Below are positions 60,621-64,000 of a DNA stretch of 64,000 nt, one piece after another. The position numbers were made by a program, and so were the translations under genes. The notes beneath the pieces are model-generated. The model saw nothing but the letters and a program-made list of their open reading frames with translations, searched no databases and had not been told where the DNA came from. How positions within the stretch are numbered: the first letter of the stretch is position 1; each line of letters begins with the position of its first letter. Location of the stretch: the NCBI GenBank assembly GCA_008360975.2, contig CM039182.1:61478016-61542015 (forward strand). Direction: 5' to 3'. The stretch comes from Lichenostomus cassidix (taxonomy: Eukaryota; Chordata; Aves; Passeriformes; Meliphagidae).

Positions 60621-63600
60621 AAAAAAAAAATGCTGTGTTTTTCCCACAAATGCACCATGCTGAAAGTGACCATGCTATGAAATGTGTTATTTTATGTAGA
60701 TGATGACCAGCAGTCTTCCCTCATAGTGTAGCTGCATTTTCAGGCATGTACTCCCCCTCTTCAGTCCATCCTTATCCACCCCTCATCACATGACGCAAAA
60801 TGCAGTCTCAAGAAGGGACTTGAGAAACTTCACAGAGATGAAACAAACCTTCACTCTGATTCAAAGCTGCATTTCCCTTGTGCTGTTTCCAAGGAATTAT
60901 GGCAGGAGCACTATGGCAACATTGGAACAGCCCCATGTGTCAGATCTTTCATCAATGTAGTTCCCAGTTTTAATCAGACTTTTGCACATAAATAAGATTT
61001 TCTATGTACATACGCATGTACCAAAGCTTGAGTCATCTAGCTGTGACATCACTGATTACTACCTGACAACTAAATCAGATAGACTAGAGTGCCAGGTAGA
61101 CCATAGTTAACAGAAACATCACTGACTCAAAATGAAGCAGAAGGTAATACATTTTCCAGCTTGGTAACATTCATTTTAACAGTTCTACAGTCACACAGAA
61201 TTATGGAACTAATTCTGATGTCTCTGGAACTTATTGTTCTCACAAGCAGTCCTCCACTGATTGGATACAATGAGAATTAATCAATAGCTTCTGTCTAGAA
61301 TCACTAAAAAATCTGTTATATTTTATTCAGGATTTAAATGTATGACCAAAGGGGGGAAAAGGAACTTTTATTTTTTTAATCACTCAAAGAATATATTATG
61401 TTTGACATGTGCATGGCCAAAAATAATTTCATTTCCTCCAGGGTATGTAGAGAATAGATGAAGTCCTATGGTTGGTAAATATTGTATTTTTAGTTCACTC
61501 AAATGTTATTTGATACAAGAGATGAAAATAGAAAAAAAACATAAAAGTAGTGTACACCAGTAATTCTTAGATCTTGATACTCGATATACAGTTGAAAGTC
61601 TTTCCCAGAGAAATCTCAACTGCATGCTGTCCCTAACTTGCAGAATATAGCTGATTTACATCTGTATCCAATATTTATAAATCCATTTAAAATGTGTCAG
61701 TATATTGGCCTTTTGCTTTTAAAAAGTTGGTTGCCACAAAATGTTGTTCTTTGGGCTTAAATTTCAAAGGTTACTTTCTCGAGGCTATTAGCATTGTGAC
61801 AAGAATAAGAAAGAGCAATGTACTTAGAATTTATTGTGTTTTTCTTAAGGCTCATTTAAACTGAAGATTCAGAAACTCAAAAAAGAAACTCATAACAAGC
61901 AACAAACCACAATGCTGTTGGCATTTTTTGGCTCTGATTATATGCTTTGCTCTTTATTTTCACTGTCTGAACCCTGAAACCCTCTTGTATTTTAAGACAC
62001 TAGTTTCACCAATTTCCCTCGTGATAAGCACAGCTGTGTGTTAGTAATAGCACAACTATGTTGCACAAAATTTTAATTAGGTCTGAATTAAAGCATGCCC
62101 TTTGATGGGTCAGACTCCAACAGAAGTCTCCAGGTAGTGGAAATTATAGCATCATGCAGCCTAAAGGCTGTGTTTCCCACGTTCTGAGCAGTGAGTTCAC
62201 CAGACCTTTCAGTTCTCTGCTCTCACCTCCTTTTTCTTCCACCATCAGCTGGAATCACTTTCCTCCTCCACCATGCCATACATAGCCTAATACCACCTCA
62301 TGTTTGCTCTAACTTTGTTTAGTAGCTTCTTGCCAAAATCACTGGACAAAGACATGCCATCCAATGTGCTGAGCTGCAGCTTCAAGACGCATTTTTCAAA
62401 CTGTAGGCTTTATGACAAATGATATAGGCAGTGCTGTAGCCCTCTTCCCTGAGAATGTACCGGTTTAATCTTGTTCTCTGGCATATTGCCAGACCTGTGC
62501 ACAGTGATGAGCTTGTATAAGGCCAACAGGCACCTAAGTCTTGAGTCTCTACCAAGTGTGTCAACATTCTTGTCAACATAAATGTCCCAGTAATCCTCCA
62601 AACCTCCCCTCTCTGTCTCCCATTCTCTACTCACATTTGCAGACCTATCAAGAAAATTTAAGGTGAACAGGATCTCATTATTCCCCTCTCTTATCAGTCT
62701 TTGAAAAGAATATTAAGATCATATGGTTTGGTATTTTTTTGTTTTACAAACTGTTCTAGTAATTGAATAGTAACACCAATGTACACTTTTCTGGGCATGC
62801 AGCAATTAACATGACTGCTCTGGCATCATAGAGAAAAGCTATTCTTCTGGCATCCAGATGTCACAAAATACTACCAACAAAAAAGCTCAGTATGTTCAGG
62901 TTCATCCCCTGGAAGCTGAACATTAGGACTTCAGTTTACATTCAGTGAGCTTTGACCTTCTTTGTACACACTACTCTGTGCACAAAATGCAGCAGTAGTA
63001 AAAAGCGTTCAAGGAACAGCAGAATCATATTGTAATAGGTTAAACCTGAAACAGTTATGAAAATTGAGAAAAGATAGCTAAGAAATTGGTTTTTTTGATT
63101 CTTGGGAGCTCTGTACTTGTCAAAAAACCCAAAGAAGTGTAACTGATTTTCACATGGGGTGGATCATGGTAGTTCTGTTGCTTTTAGTACAGCTATGACA
63201 ATGTTATATAACACAGCAGCTACTCTCAATATCCAAACTCATACTCTGCAAGTGTGGAAACACATAGTTGATGGCAAACCCAAACTTGTATTCATCAGTA
63301 ATTTCATCACTTTCTTATATAATCATCACTCTCTTGTTTAAATGCTAAGTAAGATTCCATAGAAACATAAATTGCAATTTGGCATGGTGATTACAGCTGA
63401 ACGTAGAAGGTATAATCAGAACACTGAAATCTACAATGCAGAAAGTATCCATTTCCCCACACCCTCCCCATGCACTTTTCCATAAGGATCAACTTCTTTG
63501 TGAGCCAGATCAGTTCCCAGTGGTCTGTCTGGCAGCTGCATTGCTTGCTTTGGAGTAACACCAAGGAACTAGCTGATACAGCCTGTGGAGTCATATGTAG

Positions 63601-64000
63601 GGGCTTTTCTGTTATTTTAAAGTAAGGAAAAGAATCACAAAATTATTTCAGCCTATAGAATGCAACTACAGACCTTGAGACTCAACAGGGCAAGAGGCTT
63701 ATCTTGGATCTGACAGGATGTCTCTTTCTGCAGCTGAAATTTGTGGTTCTGTTACATGACCACGTAGCCAAAGTCACACAGATATTAATGTGTTTGGCTA
63801 CACTCTCATATCTGGAATCTGAACATCTGCAGTGACATGAAGTGACCTAATGAATTCTGGTAGGCCAGAAAATAAAGACAGATTTTTAAAAAACACTTAG
63901 TAGATATCTAGAGCTGTGTCCCAGCAGAGGTTCTGTGCCAGACTGAAAGGGAACCAACAGAAAGACACACATTCTGATGGGCAGGAAAAACAGTGTTTAA

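Larger units (their letters stand above)
50799..64000 (-). other. Upstream intron and/or 5' flank, no coding exon found
   Basis: 13.2 kb upstream of the TSPN exon. A signal-peptide exon ending in phase 1 is required by the frame, but I found no minus-strand ATG followed by a hydrophobic stretch and a fitting donor. Contents recognised: CR1 fragments at about 52078-52220 and 54196-54560, an AT dinucleotide tract at 53472-53541, a CpG-richer patch at 56381-56530, and a diverged tandem duplication at about 60550-60620. It may be intron 1, or may span the promoter. Confidence 0.6.

Overview
The window looks like nuclear DNA from a bird, probably a songbird. It is AT-rich and intron-dominated, with many CR1 LINE fragments in both orientations and several endogenous-retrovirus solo LTRs. 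Bird is well supported by the CR1 content; songbird is an inference from the number of young-looking LTRs.

One host gene is recognisable. It lies on the minus strand and its 5' end is at high coordinates. I reconstruct 21 exons (1173 to 50798, 2102 coding bases, about 700 residues). They encode the N-terminal half of a multiplexin collagen, and sequence similarity makes it COL15A1 (collagen XV alpha-1 chain) rather than COL18A1. In gene order: a large exon encodes the thrombospondin-N/laminin-G-like domain (50251-50798). Five short exons follow (47354-37331), encoding an acidic, Ser/Gly-rich linker that runs into the first Gly-X-Y triplets. Then come 15 small exons (36738-1173) encoding short triple-helical blocks separated by non-collagenous, acidic Ser-Gly segments. 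Exon phases agree at every junction I could check. The signal-peptide exon was not found and probably lies beyond 50.8 kb or outside the window. The C-terminal triple helix, trimerisation domain and endostatin-like (restin) domain lie below position 1.

The introns hold the rest. Four solo LTRs of one family (2928-3189 and 22104-22366 on minus; 10772-11043 and 28126-28386 on plus) each have 6-bp target-site duplications. A different solo LTR (38848-39248) sits inside a CR1 copy, flanked by the repeat caccac. There are ERVL-like LTR pieces, at least ten CR1 copies (the longest 43268-45058, with decayed reverse transcriptase), and a 311-bp pentanucleotide array at 3551-3861. The 50.8-64 kb region is non-coding as far as I can see, apart from two CR1 fragments.

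The points most worth a second look are: a perfect 27-bp in-frame duplication in a collagen exon (26648-26701); a Gly-to-Glu break in a triplet run (34278-34340); a strong G-quadruplex motif over a weak 5' splice site (42511-42570); and an apparently short linker between the N-terminal domain and the first collagen block. I found no CRISPR, operon, phage or other prokaryote-style system.
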